Program-made: the position numbers and the translations under genes | The notes under the pieces: generated by a model | Databases searched by the model: none | What the model saw: the letters and a program-made list of their open reading frames with translations, nothing else | Told to the model about the DNA's origin: nothing | Assembly (NCBI GenBank): GCA_964412555.1 | Contig: CAYPPG010000030.1 | Span: 23,191 to 87,190 of the forward strand | Direction of reading: 5' to 3' | Length of the DNA: 64,000 nt | From: CAYPPG01 sp964412555 | GTDB lineage: Bacteria; Hinthialibacterota; Hinthialibacteria; Hinthialibacterales; Hinthialibacteraceae | Shown: one piece after another, positions 36,697 through 45,399 of the stretch | Position numbering within the stretch: the first letter of the stretch is position 1 | Layout: every line of letters starts with the position of its first letter

Positions 36697-37176
36697 CTAA
36701 ATGCGTGTATCCGATTTTTTCGCGGTAGCCTGGTTCGACTTTTTTTCCAACCAGCCGGTTCTTGTAACTCCAGGGGAATCAAAGTCCGGCACATACGGTT
36801 TGATATCCAGCAAAGGTGTCCCGTCCACGATATCAACGTTTGTGATATATAAAACATGATCTTTGATCGCATCGAGTTGCACGACGGACAATCCGATGGG
36901 ATTCGGCCGTTTCGGCGCACGTGTCGAAAACAAACCATGAGTCACATCATCCAAATATGGTTTGACTTCCAACGAATAACCGGTGTGCCGATGAAAATGA
37001 TAGAGAAGAACAATATGGGAAAAACCATCCAAATCCTTCAATCCGGCAACAAAATCATCGTAGATTTCCACCGTCCCCTGAACGCCGGCTGCTCCGGAAG
37101 GTTGAATCGGCATTCCCAACGGTTCCTGAAACGGTGTATGAATGATACCAATGGGTGTATAGAGAAACTGTGTCAT
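36697..37176 (-). CDS. trmO: tRNA t6A37 N6-methyltransferase TrmO (TsaA/YaeB family)
   Basis: Protein of 159 residues of the UPF0066/YaeB family, which uses S-adenosylmethionine to methylate N6-threonylcarbamoyladenosine-37 in certain threonine tRNAs. Diagnostic motifs: YTPIGIIHTPF at the start, LDGFSHIVLLYHFHR, the family signature STRAPKRPNPIGLSVVQL and DGTPLLDIKPYVPDFD. The enzyme is cytosolic. It converges with the GT39-like gene, whose end is 6 bp away. The C-terminal extension seen in the E. coli enzyme is missing, as in many bacterial members. Confidence 0.92.
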   Translation of the reverse strand: MTQFLYTPIGIIHTPFQEPLGMPIQPSGAAGVQGTVEIYDDFVAGLKDLDGFSHIVLLYHFHRHTGYSLEVKPYLDDVTHGLFSTRAPKRPNPIGLSVVQLDAIKDHVLYITNVDIVDGTPLLDIKPYVPDFDSPGVTRTGWLEKKSNQATAKKSDTRI

Positions 37177-37201
37177 TGTATTGAAAAACCTTCATAAATA
37201 T

Positions 37202-37260
37202 GGGTAGAGCAAGCGTCCCCGCTTGCCCCAAACAGCAGGCGAGAACGCCTGCTCTACCCA
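37202..37260. repeat. GGGTAGAGCAAGCG-type palindromic repeat
   Basis: An inverted repeat with outer arms GGGTAGAGCAAGCG and GCCTGCTCTACCC and an inner hairpin AAGCGTCCCCGCTT. A single arm of the same family lies at 59646-59670. It sits directly upstream of trmO. Confidence 0.8.
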
Positions 37261-37286
37261 TGTATATTTGCCCTGCGAATAATTAG

Positions 37287-37308
37287 TGGTTATCGTTAAT
37301 GATAACCA
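37287..37308. promoter_or_regulatory. Dyad, possible repressor operator
   Basis: Perfect 8-bp arms TGGTTATC and GATAACCA flank GTTAAT in an AT-rich region shared by trmO (leftward) and the pilin gene (rightward). It has the size and base pattern of a metal-regulator or similar operator, but no consensus is matched closely enough to name the protein. Confidence 0.35.
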
Positions 37309-37495
37309 AATATTATATAAATTCATTATAATCTCCACTCGATAAAAATCCAGGATCACATCACACCTCAAGAGTAATGATTGCCATTAGAATTCGATGA
37401 ATCCATAAATAGAACAAGCACTCTTTGGATTAAGCATGGAATCAGATAAAAACTATGATAAAATAGCGAAAACGAAATAGCGGGGAGAAAGATCA

Positions 37496-38065
37496 ATGAA
37501 GAATACTGCATTTACGTTGATCGAGTTACTCATTGTCGTAGCCATCATCGGAATACTTGCGGCAATCGCCGTGCCGAACTTTATCAATGCAAGATTGCGC
37601 GCTCAAATTGCAAGGGTTTATTCGGAAGAAAAATCGGTAAATGACGCCTATATGATGTATCGCATGGACAATCAAGCCTGGCCGCCTCATATCGATGGCG
37701 ATCCTGCACAGCATCGATTTGTCACCACGCCCATCGCCTATTTGACCACCTCGATTTATGATCCGTTTCAAAAGGAAGGGGTTACCGATCCTGCGACTAT
37801 CGGGTGGTACCAATACCAATATCATGAAGAACCCGGCTACCAAATGAGGAATGAATTTTATGCCACCGGAGACCTCTCTGCCGCCCGATACGCCAATGAA
37901 CACAAAAATTCCGCCTTTTTCTGCCGTTCCGTAGGACCGGATATGGACCGCGTCTCGGAATTTTCGCTCCCCTATGACATCAGCAATGGTCTTGTAAGCC
38001 AGGGCACACTTTGCACCCCGCTTCATGCACCATGGGAAGATAATTATCCATTTGTCAGACGGTAA
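37496..38065 (+). CDS. Type IV pilin-like prepilin (type II secretion pseudopilin style)
   Basis: Protein of 189 residues with an unusually short five-residue leader, MKNTA, followed by the methylation/cleavage motif FTLIELLIVVAIIGILAAIA and a long helix. The C-terminal part, rich in Trp, Tyr and Cys, resembles the type II secretion-like pseudopilins common in planctomycete-type genomes (PFVTTPIAYL-style pattern, here FVTTPIAYLTT). Residue -1 is Ala rather than Gly, which prepilin peptidases tolerate less well. GGGGAGAAAG lies upstream of the ATG. No secretion genes are adjacent, so the gene stands alone and its partner machine must be elsewhere. Confidence 0.88.
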   Translation: MKNTAFTLIELLIVVAIIGILAAIAVPNFINARLRAQIARVYSEEKSVNDAYMMYRMDNQAWPPHIDGDPAQHRFVTTPIAYLTTSIYDPFQKEGVTDPATIGWYQYQYHEEPGYQMRNEFYATGDLSAARYANEHKNSAFFCRSVGPDMDRVSEFSLPYDISNGLVSQGTLCTPLHAPWEDNYPFVRR

Positions 38066-38088
38066 GTTTATCTTTGATCGAAATTCAA

Positions 38089-39312
38089 TTAGCGTGTTGG
38101 ATTTTCATACCAAATCACGCCTAAATTGCTTCTCTCTTCACAAGTCATTAAATCCAAATCTCCATCTTCATCTAAATCAAGCAATTCGATACGATCGAAT
38201 TTAATTCCCACCTGCCCACCGATCTCGTGGGCGTCCCAATTCGATTCGGTTACTTGATCCCGATAGGATAACCACATGACACCCGATTTCCCCTCCGCAT
38301 GCTCGCATGTAAAAACAACATCCCTTTTGCCGTCCAGATCGATATCCGCGACTTGCACTCCTTTACCAGTGCCTGTGTTGGGTGGCATGGATATAGACAA
38401 GGTTTTCCACATCTCGCTTGTCTCCTGACTGATCCGCTTGTGATAGGCGATATCTTCACCGCGCACAGCCGCAACAACATCCTCCAATCCGTCTTGATCC
38501 ACATCCGCGATGTCGATAAACATGAATTCCATGTCCTGCTTTCCGATTCGATGTTCAGGCCAAACCGTAGTTTGATCGTTTTCCGGTCCAGGATTTTCCA
38601 ACCAAAGACACCCGCGTGTTTCCCCTTTTCTGTCCGAAAGCAACACATCCAAATCCCCATCGGCATCCATATCGGAGGCAATGAGAGACATAATCCACCC
38701 AGCCCGATACAAGGTGTGATACCGCCAGGTGGATAAATCGCGCGGATTCTGCGGCGCTTCCAGCCAACCCACCTCGGCATTCTCTCCTTTTGCGCCGACG
38801 ATCAGATCAATGCCGTGCTTCCCATCGATTTGCATCGGAAGACAGAACATCCACGCCGTCTTCTTTTCCGTTACCGGAATGGCTTCCGTCCGCCAATGGG
38901 ATGAATCCAAATATCGATCCATCTCGGAAGGCCCCCAGTGGACAAAGACCGTTTTCACATTCCCTTCACAACAACTGACGACATCCATCGATCCGTCACC
39001 GTCAAGATCGGCAAAAACCGCATCCTCCGGCGATTTCACATTCCCGACAGTCACCGCCGGCCATTTATCAAATACTTTATCGGGACCTGGATTGAGATAC
39101 ACGCGAATGCAGCCTCCTTCTTCCCAGCCGGTCACGATATCCATCAAGCCGTCATGGTTGACATCGGCTAAACGAACGCCGTCCGCCCCTCTCGACGAAT
39201 CATCGATCGTGTGACGATTCCAAATGGATTGCTCTTTCGACTCGGCGACAGTTACAACCGCGAAACAAACAAGCATTGAAAGTAAACTAAATAGTCGTAT
39301 TCGTACAATCAT
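38089..39312 (-). CDS. Secreted FG-GAP/VCBS repeat protein
   Basis: Protein of 407 residues with a signal peptide (to about residue 25, ending VTVAES). It consists of FG-GAP/VCBS-type repeats with calcium-loop motifs DVNHDGLMD, DLDGDGSMD, DMDADGDLD, DVDQDGLED, DIDLDGKRD and DLDEDGDLD, which together form a seven-bladed propeller-like domain. It resembles the N-terminal part of the protein at 2287-4203 but has no DUF1080 domain. It is probably exported; the ligand is unknown. It reads in the same direction as ridA, which is 24 bp upstream, so the two may be co-transcribed. Confidence 0.9.
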   Translation of the reverse strand: MIVRIRLFSLLSMLVCFAVVTVAESKEQSIWNRHTIDDSSRGADGVRLADVNHDGLMDIVTGWEEGGCIRVYLNPGPDKVFDKWPAVTVGNVKSPEDAVFADLDGDGSMDVVSCCEGNVKTVFVHWGPSEMDRYLDSSHWRTEAIPVTEKKTAWMFCLPMQIDGKHGIDLIVGAKGENAEVGWLEAPQNPRDLSTWRYHTLYRAGWIMSLIASDMDADGDLDVLLSDRKGETRGCLWLENPGPENDQTTVWPEHRIGKQDMEFMFIDIADVDQDGLEDVVAAVRGEDIAYHKRISQETSEMWKTLSISMPPNTGTGKGVQVADIDLDGKRDVVFTCEHAEGKSGVMWLSYRDQVTESNWDAHEIGGQVGIKFDRIELLDLDEDGDLDLMTCEERSNLGVIWYENPTR

Positions 39313-39336
39313 AAGACTTTCCTTCTCTTTTGTCTG

Positions 39337-39735
39337 CTAAATTCCCGACGATTCCTTCACAGCGGCAATCGCCTCGATTTCAATATCGACATCCTTCGGC
39401 AGCCTGGCCGCTTGTATGGCAGCGCGCGCAGGTTTGCTTTCGGAAAAATATTCGGAATAAATGCGATTGAGTTCTTCAAAATTCGCCAAATCCTGCAAAA
39501 AAATCGTAACCTTTACAACATCGTCCAAGGTTGCGCCGACCGCCTCGATTACACTTTTAACATTCTCCAATGTTTGCCGCACTTGCGATTCAAAGGATTC
39601 TTTCACCAATTCCCCCGTTGCAGGATTCAAGGGAATCTGACCCGATACAAATAAAAATCCATTTGCCACCACACCGGGAGAATACGGTCCTACCGGTTTC
39701 GGTCCCTCAGATGGGGCAATCCATTTTTTAGCCAT
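39337..39735 (-). CDS. ridA: RidA family enamine/imine deaminase
   Basis: Protein of 132 residues, the normal length for RidA/YjgF/UK114. It hydrolyses reactive 2-aminoacrylate-type enamines released by PLP enzymes, protecting branched-chain amino acid and other pathways. Key features: GPYSPGVVANGFLFVSGQIP, the ETLENVKSVIEAVGATLDDV-like helix (here QTLENVKSVIEAVG) and PARAAIQAARLPKDVDIEIE with the substrate-binding Arg and the final Glu. GGAG lies upstream of the start. It is cytosolic, a trimer in known relatives. Confidence 0.95.
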   Translation of the reverse strand: MAKKWIAPSEGPKPVGPYSPGVVANGFLFVSGQIPLNPATGELVKESFESQVRQTLENVKSVIEAVGATLDDVVKVTIFLQDLANFEELNRIYSEYFSESKPARAAIQAARLPKDVDIEIEAIAAVKESSGI

Positions 39736-39816
39736 TTGCGATCTCCTTTCAGTAATAACTTATATGTGAATTGACTTACATGCTACTTGAAAAAACTACC
39801 TCAGCTATAGCGCAAC

Positions 39817-39890
39817 GGGTAGCAAGGGTAAGCGAAGTCTACCCTTGCCGGACCGCGAATTTACAGCCAAGGCAGACCTGACATCTTGCA
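39817..39890. repeat. GGGTAGCAAGGGTAAG-type palindromic repeat
   Basis: Well-preserved unit: GGGTAGCAAGGGTAAGCG and AAGTCTACCCTTGCCGG, followed 18 bp later by the second-arm motif AAGGCAGACCTGACATC/TTGC. It occupies part of the 417-bp region between ridA and the HTH gene; the remainder holds the sigma-54 promoter and no gene. Confidence 0.8.
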
Positions 39891-40071
39891 TTGATTCCCT
39901 TCCTTTAATTTTCATGTTCGAGCGTAAGATGAATTACTCCTATAAACAAATCAAAGTATTACACCCTACAGAATACCTCCCCATTATAAATGAAAAGAAA
40001 CCATTCACCATATGAACCCCCAACACCCAACCCCCAATAAAATCAAGGAACTAAACAAATGTTCACTTAAT

Positions 40072-40087
40072 TGGCACATTATTTGCA
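40072..40087 (+). promoter_or_regulatory. Sigma-54-type (-24/-12) promoter
   Basis: TTGGCACATTATTTGCA matches the sigma-54 consensus TGGCAC-N5-TTGCA, with GG at 40073-40074 and GC at 40085-40086 separated by exactly 10 bp. It points towards the HTH gene, whose start is 66 bp downstream. An upstream activator site was not identified. Confidence 0.75.
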
Positions 40088-40152
40088 GTTTCATATTTCC
40101 GGCACAACCAAACAAATCCCTATTTAGTAGTAGCAAAAAGGAGAAAATCCCA

Positions 40153-40791
40153 ATGAACAGGAATCCTTACAAAAAACGTGGAATGGAAAGAGATTTTCCG
40201 CAAAGAGAAAAACAGCCGGAGGAATGGGAAAAAATTCTAGAGCGGGAAACTGCGAAAAGAGACGCGCATGAAATCCTGTGGGATCCCCAAGCTCTTATTC
40301 AATTTGTGGAGAACGAAAAACTGAACGAAATGTGCGAAAAAATGTCCGATCCTGTTTCCAGTGAAAATGTCAAATACCAAATCGACTTAATCAAGCGCAT
40401 TGCTCACCGTAAATTGAACGGAATAACCAAGAAATGCTTACTGATCTATATGAATTCTGAGATGAATTTCAAACAAATTTCGAATATCTTGGGGATATCG
40501 GACGATACAATCCGGCGGCACATTCAAAAAGCCATCGAAATCATCAAAGCCTGTGTGAAAAACAAAGAAGGAGAGTTCCCAAAAAACCCAGGGAAGCGCC
40601 CTCTTTTGCGCGCTTCGATCTTCCCCCTCGACACCCCGGACGAACAGCGGTCATTCCAAAACTTTATCAATCTCCAAAATGTTTTACACGTTTCCTATCT
40701 AGCGGATGACATCTTTCGGGAAGCCCTCGTGGTCTATCGCAAGAAAAAACCGGGAATGAAAGGGAAAAATACATCCCCCGCACAGAGGTAG
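40153..40791 (+). CDS. Sigma region-4-like HTH protein under a sigma-54-type promoter
   Basis: Protein of 212 residues, hydrophilic and without signal peptide. Residues about 90-138 (HRKLNGITKKCLLIYMNSEM, FKQISNILGISDDTIRRHIQ) form a helix-turn-helix of sigma-70 region 4/LuxR type. The N-terminal 60 residues are acidic and basic mixed and probably helical; the C-terminal 60 residues match no family I recognise. It may be a transcription regulator or an atypical sigma-like factor, but it lacks a recognisable region 2. ATG 40153 is preferred because AAAAGGAGA lies 9 bp upstream; translation from 40012 would include the promoter. It is followed 67 bp later by the FAD oxidoreductase gene. Confidence 0.75.
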   Translation: MNRNPYKKRGMERDFPQREKQPEEWEKILERETAKRDAHEILWDPQALIQFVENEKLNEMCEKMSDPVSSENVKYQIDLIKRIAHRKLNGITKKCLLIYMNSEMNFKQISNILGISDDTIRRHIQKAIEIIKACVKNKEGEFPKNPGKRPLLRASIFPLDTPDEQRSFQNFINLQNVLHVSYLADDIFREALVVYRKKKPGMKGKNTSPAQR

Positions 40792-40858
40792 ATATTCCAT
40801 ACGGTTGATCTTATCCTTTTGACTAAAGAAAGAAATTATCATTCACGAGGTCTCTCTT

Positions 40859-43800
40859 ATGAAACGCCGCGAATTTATCGGAAGCATGTTATCCTTCGCT
40901 CCTGCCGTCACTTTACTCAATAGTTCATCCAATGATCCAATTGCCGCGGAAATCGACCAACAACTGGATACAATCATCATCGGCGGCAGCCTTGCCGGAT
41001 GCCTAACAGCCTGCAAACTCGCCAGGCAAGGATCCCGCGTTTTGCTGATCGAGCCGCGAACCTATCTGGGACACGAGATCACAGCCACCTATCGCCCCTG
41101 GATTCAGAAAGAAAGCATCAAAAATCTCCCCCCAAATATTAAAGAAATTCTTTTCGATCATGACGACACCGCAATGCAGGGAGAAGACGATGAAATTCCT
41201 CTTTCGATTGGGGCGATCAAGAAAAATTTGTTACACCTGTTGCGTGATACGGGAGTTCGCGTCTTGTTCATGTCACAAATCGCCGGAACGATCACGGAGA
41301 AAAACCAAATCCGTGGTGTCGTGGTCGGGAACAAGAGCGGACTGCAAGCCATCCTATCGAAAACCGTCATCGATATGACGGAAAACTGCATTGTTGCAAG
41401 GTTATCAGCGCTGCACGTGAAAACTCGGCCGATCGAAACTGCAAGCCGAGTAGTTGAATTCAAAACCGTTGGCCCCCTCCTGAAAAAAACAATACCGGCT
41501 CCAGCCGAATTGGGATTGCATGAAAACCGGGTCATCATTCATCCCGGGAAAAACGGGCCGGATCATAAATACATCGAATTCCAGTTTCCCATCCACAATG
41601 ATCCCTTCGATTCTCCGGATAGAATGAAATGGGAAATCGAAGCACGGGAAAAATCTATCCGCCTGTGCAGCTACCTCAAACAAGCCGATCCTGCTTTTCA
41701 AAAGGCAGTTTTATTGCAGACTTCTTCAGAAGTAACCATACCGCTTCATTGCAAAATTGATGAGATCAACTCTGATACTCATGAAATTCAGTCTCGGAAG
41801 AATCTATTTGTATACAATGCGCAAACAATTCTTCCGGAAGAGATCAATAACGATTATTACTATCAACTGAGCAATCGAACAAACAAACTCGTAAACTCCA
41901 TTCAAAGTGCAAACAGCGAAACAAAGCCCAATGAGACAATCGATACATGTGCGTTTCATGCGGGGAAATTACAAATTCCTTTCCAGACACTAGATCCCAT
42001 CAAACAATACGATCATCGATTTGAGATCCATTTTTACTCGATTACACCACCTCCGACTCACTTTTTACCCGAAATTGATGAATGCAACGTCCTCGTTGTA
42101 GGAGGAGGCACCGCCGGGGCCAGCGCAACGATTGCCGCCAGCCGCTCAATTGACAATGTCATCCTGGTCGAACCGTTGTCCGGATTGGGAGGAACAGGTA
42201 CCCTCGGCGGGATCAACCGCTACTACCACGGGTATCATGGCGGTTTCACCAAAGAACTCGACGAAAAAGTAAAAGCAATGACCGAACGCCTCAGCGAAGT
42301 GTTCCGAATTGCAGATTGGAACGTCGAAGCCAAAATGATGACCCTCTTTGAAGAAATCACAAACAAGGGAGGCAAAATCCTGTTTCACACCCGCGCGGTC
42401 GCTACGATTATGAAAGGGAATGAAGTGAACGGAGTAATCGTGACAACACCCCATGATGGGATTGGGGTAATCCGCGCAAAAGTCACCATCGACGCGACCG
42501 GAGACGGTGACCTGGCCGCCTGGTCCGGAGCGGAGACATTTCTCGGGAATCCGCGAGGTGGAAACGTCCAGACGTTCAATCAGTGCGATTGGCGAATCAG
42601 AGATCAAGTAAACGGAGTGAATCTTGATCTCGGAGTCATTGATAACACGAACCAGCATGACGTCGTGCGCGGTCTGTTTATCGGCCACAAAAACGGAAGC
42701 CTGTATGATTTTTCCCCCTATCCAAGCGTGCGTGAATCCCGGCATGTGATCGGCGACTATCAACTAAACGAACCCGATGTGTTCTTACGGCAGCGCTTTC
42801 CCGACGTAATCGCCATCGGAAAAACGGATTACGACCAGCACGGGTTGCAAAATTCTCTCTATGCCTGCTTGGGATATATTCCCTATCATCGCGATGAAAA
42901 GATCGTCCGAATCCCTTACCGCGTATGCCTGCCGAAAGGATTGGAACAATTGTTGGTCATCGGAAAGGCGTTTTCCGCTACCAGTGACGCCTTCTGCTTC
43001 ATGCGCATGCAGGCGGATTTACAAAACATGGGATATGCCATCGGACTCATTGCCGCTCAAGCCGCTCAGAAAGACGCCCCCCTTCGAAAAATCGATCTGG
43101 AGACGATCCAAGAAAAATTGCTGGAAAAAGAAATCATCCGGGCGGATGACATTGGAACGAAAACCGATTACCCATCCTTACAAGACCAAATCGAGAAACT
43201 CAAATCCGGCGATGAAGATGCGCTGCTGAGAGTGATCTGTTTCCCCAAAGAACAAACGCTTCCGGTCCTCGAAGAGAAATATCCTACCCTCAATTCCGAT
43301 GCACAACTCTACTTCGCCATGGCACTGGCACGCTTTGGTTCGAAAACCGGAGTCAAAAGGCTTCTTGAAGAACTGGATGTCTTAAAGGATAAACCACAGC
43401 AAAGTGAAATCGATTCAGCCAAACGGCCACGCGGAGGATTCCTGGGGACTCCCAGTACCTATTGGCGGGTCAATCAACTCATTGTATTGCTCGGACTTAC
43501 CGGAGACCAGCAAGCCGTTCCCCTTCTCTGCCAAATCGCCCGGCAGACGACAGCCGGCGGTCCACAACAGGAAAACCATCGGCTCCATTGGCGGCGCATA
43601 CCCAATTATGACCGAATCATTTCCCTTTGCTTCAGCCTGGAACGCTTGAGTGACAAACAGGCTATTTCTGCATTGGATGCATTATTGAAACGGCAGTACA
43701 TCAGCGGATATGCCGCCAAAGAAGGAATCGATGGAGAGCAAAAATTTTCCAGCGCCTATCTCGAAGTGGTCATCGCCAGAACTTTAGCCCGATGCGGGAG

Positions 43801-43960
43801 TAAAACAGGAATGCTTCTTTTAGCGGATTACACAGAAGACATCCGGTCTGTTCTCGCTGAACATGCCCTGGAAGAATTACATGAAATCACGAGTCAAAAT
43901 TTTGGCCATGACAGCCGGCAATGGCAGAATTGGATCAGGCAAAATCCCAATCATTCTTAA
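40859..43960 (+). CDS. Exported double-FAD oxidoreductase with C-terminal HEAT-like region
   Basis: Protein of 1033 residues. The N-terminus MKRREFIGSMLSFAPAVTLL resembles a twin-arginine signal. Two FAD-binding Rossmann domains follow: the first with TIIIGGSLAGCLTACKLARQ (about 39-58), the second with NVLVVGGGTAGASATIAASR (about 409-428) and GLGGTGTLGGINRYYHGY. Between about 520 and 740 lies the substrate region of the FAD_oxidored family (DATGDGDLAAWSGAETFLG, IPYRVCLPKGLEQLLVIGKA). The last 250 residues are helical HEAT-like repeats (QQAVPLLCQIARQT, KQAISALDALLKRQ). Such enzymes may oxidise sugars or other compounds in the periplasm; the substrate is unknown. The first FAD domain may be an incomplete copy. 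Confidence 0.85.
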   Translation: MKRREFIGSMLSFAPAVTLLNSSSNDPIAAEIDQQLDTIIIGGSLAGCLTACKLARQGSRVLLIEPRTYLGHEITATYRPWIQKESIKNLPPNIKEILFDHDDTAMQGEDDEIPLSIGAIKKNLLHLLRDTGVRVLFMSQIAGTITEKNQIRGVVVGNKSGLQAILSKTVIDMTENCIVARLSALHVKTRPIETASRVVEFKTVGPLLKKTIPAPAELGLHENRVIIHPGKNGPDHKYIEFQFPIHNDPFDSPDRMKWEIEAREKSIRLCSYLKQADPAFQKAVLLQTSSEVTIPLHCKIDEINSDTHEIQSRKNLFVYNAQTILPEEINNDYYYQLSNRTNKLVNSIQSANSETKPNETIDTCAFHAGKLQIPFQTLDPIKQYDHRFEIHFYSITPPPTHFLPEIDECNVLVVGGGTAGASATIAASRSIDNVILVEPLSGLGGTGTLGGINRYYHGYHGGFTKELDEKVKAMTERLSEVFRIADWNVEAKMMTLFEEITNKGGKILFHTRAVATIMKGNEVNGVIVTTPHDGIGVIRAKVTIDATGDGDLAAWSGAETFLGNPRGGNVQTFNQCDWRIRDQVNGVNLDLGVIDNTNQHDVVRGLFIGHKNGSLYDFSPYPSVRESRHVIGDYQLNEPDVFLRQRFPDVIAIGKTDYDQHGLQNSLYACLGYIPYHRDEKIVRIPYRVCLPKGLEQLLVIGKAFSATSDAFCFMRMQADLQNMGYAIGLIAAQAAQKDAPLRKIDLETIQEKLLEKEIIRADDIGTKTDYPSLQDQIEKLKSGDEDALLRVICFPKEQTLPVLEEKYPTLNSDAQLYFAMALARFGSKTGVKRLLEELDVLKDKPQQSEIDSAKRPRGGFLGTPSTYWRVNQLIVLLGLTGDQQAVPLLCQIARQTTAGGPQQENHRLHWRRIPNYDRIISLCFSLERLSDKQAISALDALLKRQYISGYAAKEGIDGEQKFSSAYLEVVIARTLARCGSKTGMLLLADYTEDIRSVLAEHALEELHEITSQNFGHDSRQWQNWIRQNPNHS

Positions 43961-44053
43961 TTCAGAACCAACAGCACTTTAGAACCAAACATACCATTGA
44001 TAAAAAACAGCGGCTGTATAGCATATTAGAAACACTGACAGTATACTACAACC

Positions 44054-44083
44054 GCCGGCATCCTGCCGGCATGTTTTCTTTTT
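44054..44083 (+). terminator. Hairpin plus T-run: repeat that may act as terminator
   Basis: GCCGGCATCCTGCCGGC (7-bp stem, 3-base loop) followed by ATGTTTTCTTTTT. The hairpin is a single arm of the GCCGGC repeat family and lies 93 bp after the FAD oxidoreductase gene, in the right orientation to end its transcript. Confidence 0.5.
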
Positions 44084-44152
44084 AAAAAGGTAGATTACGC
44101 TAAAAATCCGGTATTGAAACGGTTACATTTCAATAGAGCATTGGAGAAAAAC

Positions 44153-45091
44153 ATGTACGACACCATTATTATCGGCGCCGGTCCGGCAGGATTGACGGCA
44201 GCGTTATACGCGGCGCGAGGAAATTTGAAAACTTTGGTTATCGAGAAAGGCCCCTCCGGCGGCCAAATCGCATTGACGGACATTGTTGAAAATTATCCCG
44301 GTTTTCCGGATGGTGACACCGGCCCGAATCTGGCAGAGAAATTCCAAAAACAGGCGGAGCGATTCGGAGCGGAATTCGACAATGGCACGGTTCAGGAAAT
44401 CAAAAAAGAGGACGGAAACTTCATCGTCGTGAAAGACGGTGAGAACTTACAAACAAAAACGATCATCTGCGCGATGGGGGCCGATCCACGGAAATTGAAC
44501 GTCCCCGGAGAAGATAAAAATGTGGGTACAGGCGTTTCCTACTGCGCCACCTGCGATGGCTTCTTTTTCCGAGGCAAACATGTCATCGTCGTGGGGGGTG
44601 GAGACGCCGCCGTAGAAGAAAGCATATTTCTTACCCGTTTCGCCGAATCGGTGACCATCGTTCACCGGCGGGATGAACTGCGCGCCAGCAAAATCATTCA
44701 GGAACGCGCGTTCAACAATGACAAAATCCATTTTATTTGGCATACGGTAGTGACAGAAATTGTCAGCAACGGAAAAGTACAACATGTCATCCTCAAAAAC
44801 GTGAAAACAGATGAAACGCGTGAGCATCCGATCGATGGTGTGTTCATTTTTATCGGCCATATCCCGAATACAAAATTAGTGGAAAACCTCTTGGAGATGG
44901 ATGAACACGACCTCATCAATGTCGACTTACAAATGCGCACTTCCATCCCAGGCATTTATGCCTGCGGCGATTGCCGCACAGAAGCGGCACGGCAAATGGT
45001 CAGCTCCGCCGGTGACGGCTCCACCGCAGCGATTTCCGCAATCAAATACCTCGAGGAATTGAAAGCCAAAGAAGTGGAACAACCTGCATAA
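44153..45091 (+). CDS. trxB: Thioredoxin reductase
   Basis: Protein of 312 residues, normal length. It transfers electrons from NADPH through FAD to thioredoxin in the cytosol. Seen: FAD motif TIIIGAGPAGLTAALYAARG (about 4-23), the redox-active disulfide CATC in VSYCATCDGFFFRGK (about 132-146), NADPH motif VVGGGDAAVEESIFLTRF and GIYACGDCRTEAARQMVSSA at the C-terminus. I chose ATG 44153, with TTGGAGAAAA just upstream; the longer frame from 44114 has no ribosome site and no family similarity. Confidence 0.96.
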   Translation: MYDTIIIGAGPAGLTAALYAARGNLKTLVIEKGPSGGQIALTDIVENYPGFPDGDTGPNLAEKFQKQAERFGAEFDNGTVQEIKKEDGNFIVVKDGENLQTKTIICAMGADPRKLNVPGEDKNVGTGVSYCATCDGFFFRGKHVIVVGGGDAAVEESIFLTRFAESVTIVHRRDELRASKIIQERAFNNDKIHFIWHTVVTEIVSNGKVQHVILKNVKTDETREHPIDGVFIFIGHIPNTKLVENLLEMDEHDLINVDLQMRTSIPGIYACGDCRTEAARQMVSSAGDGSTAAISAIKYLEELKAKEVEQPA

Positions 45092-45180
45092 TTCACTTTT
45101 TCCCTTTTTTTGCCGATCAAACATGATTCCAGCCCATCAAGGATCAAGGTTAAAACAAACGTCTCGCTTCAATGTCAAAT

Positions 45181-45234
45181 GCCGGCAGGATGCCGGCGCT
45201 ACGGACACATCGTAACGCCGGCGTCCTGCCGGCA
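45181..45234. repeat. GCCGGC-type palindromic repeat, two hairpins
   Basis: GCCGGCAGGATGCCGGC, spacer CTACGGACACATCGTAAC, then GCCGGCGTCCTGCCGGC. The spacer arms (CTACG and CGTAAC) keep the layout of the copies at 9042 and 52147. The 308-bp region between trxB and the mla operon otherwise holds only the promoter at 45291. Confidence 0.82.
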
Positions 45235-45290
45235 CTTTTCAGAGAACAGATTCCAAACACCCACCTTTAATTTATATCTAAACAATTCAC

Positions 45291-45319
45291 TTGACAACAA
45301 ACGTTACCGGCAATAGACT
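45291..45319 (+). promoter_or_regulatory. Probable sigma-70-type promoter of the mla operon
   Basis: TTGACA (45291-45296) and TAGACT (45314-45319) are spaced by exactly 17 bp, about 80 bp upstream of mlaE. The -35 box is perfect and the -10 box matches four of six. Confidence 0.55.
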
Positions 45320-45399
45320 TCAGGCGTTGGTCTTCTATGCTACACTTGCTTAAGATCGCTTTGAAAAACATTTTATAGCCTAAAAATAAAGATAGTATC

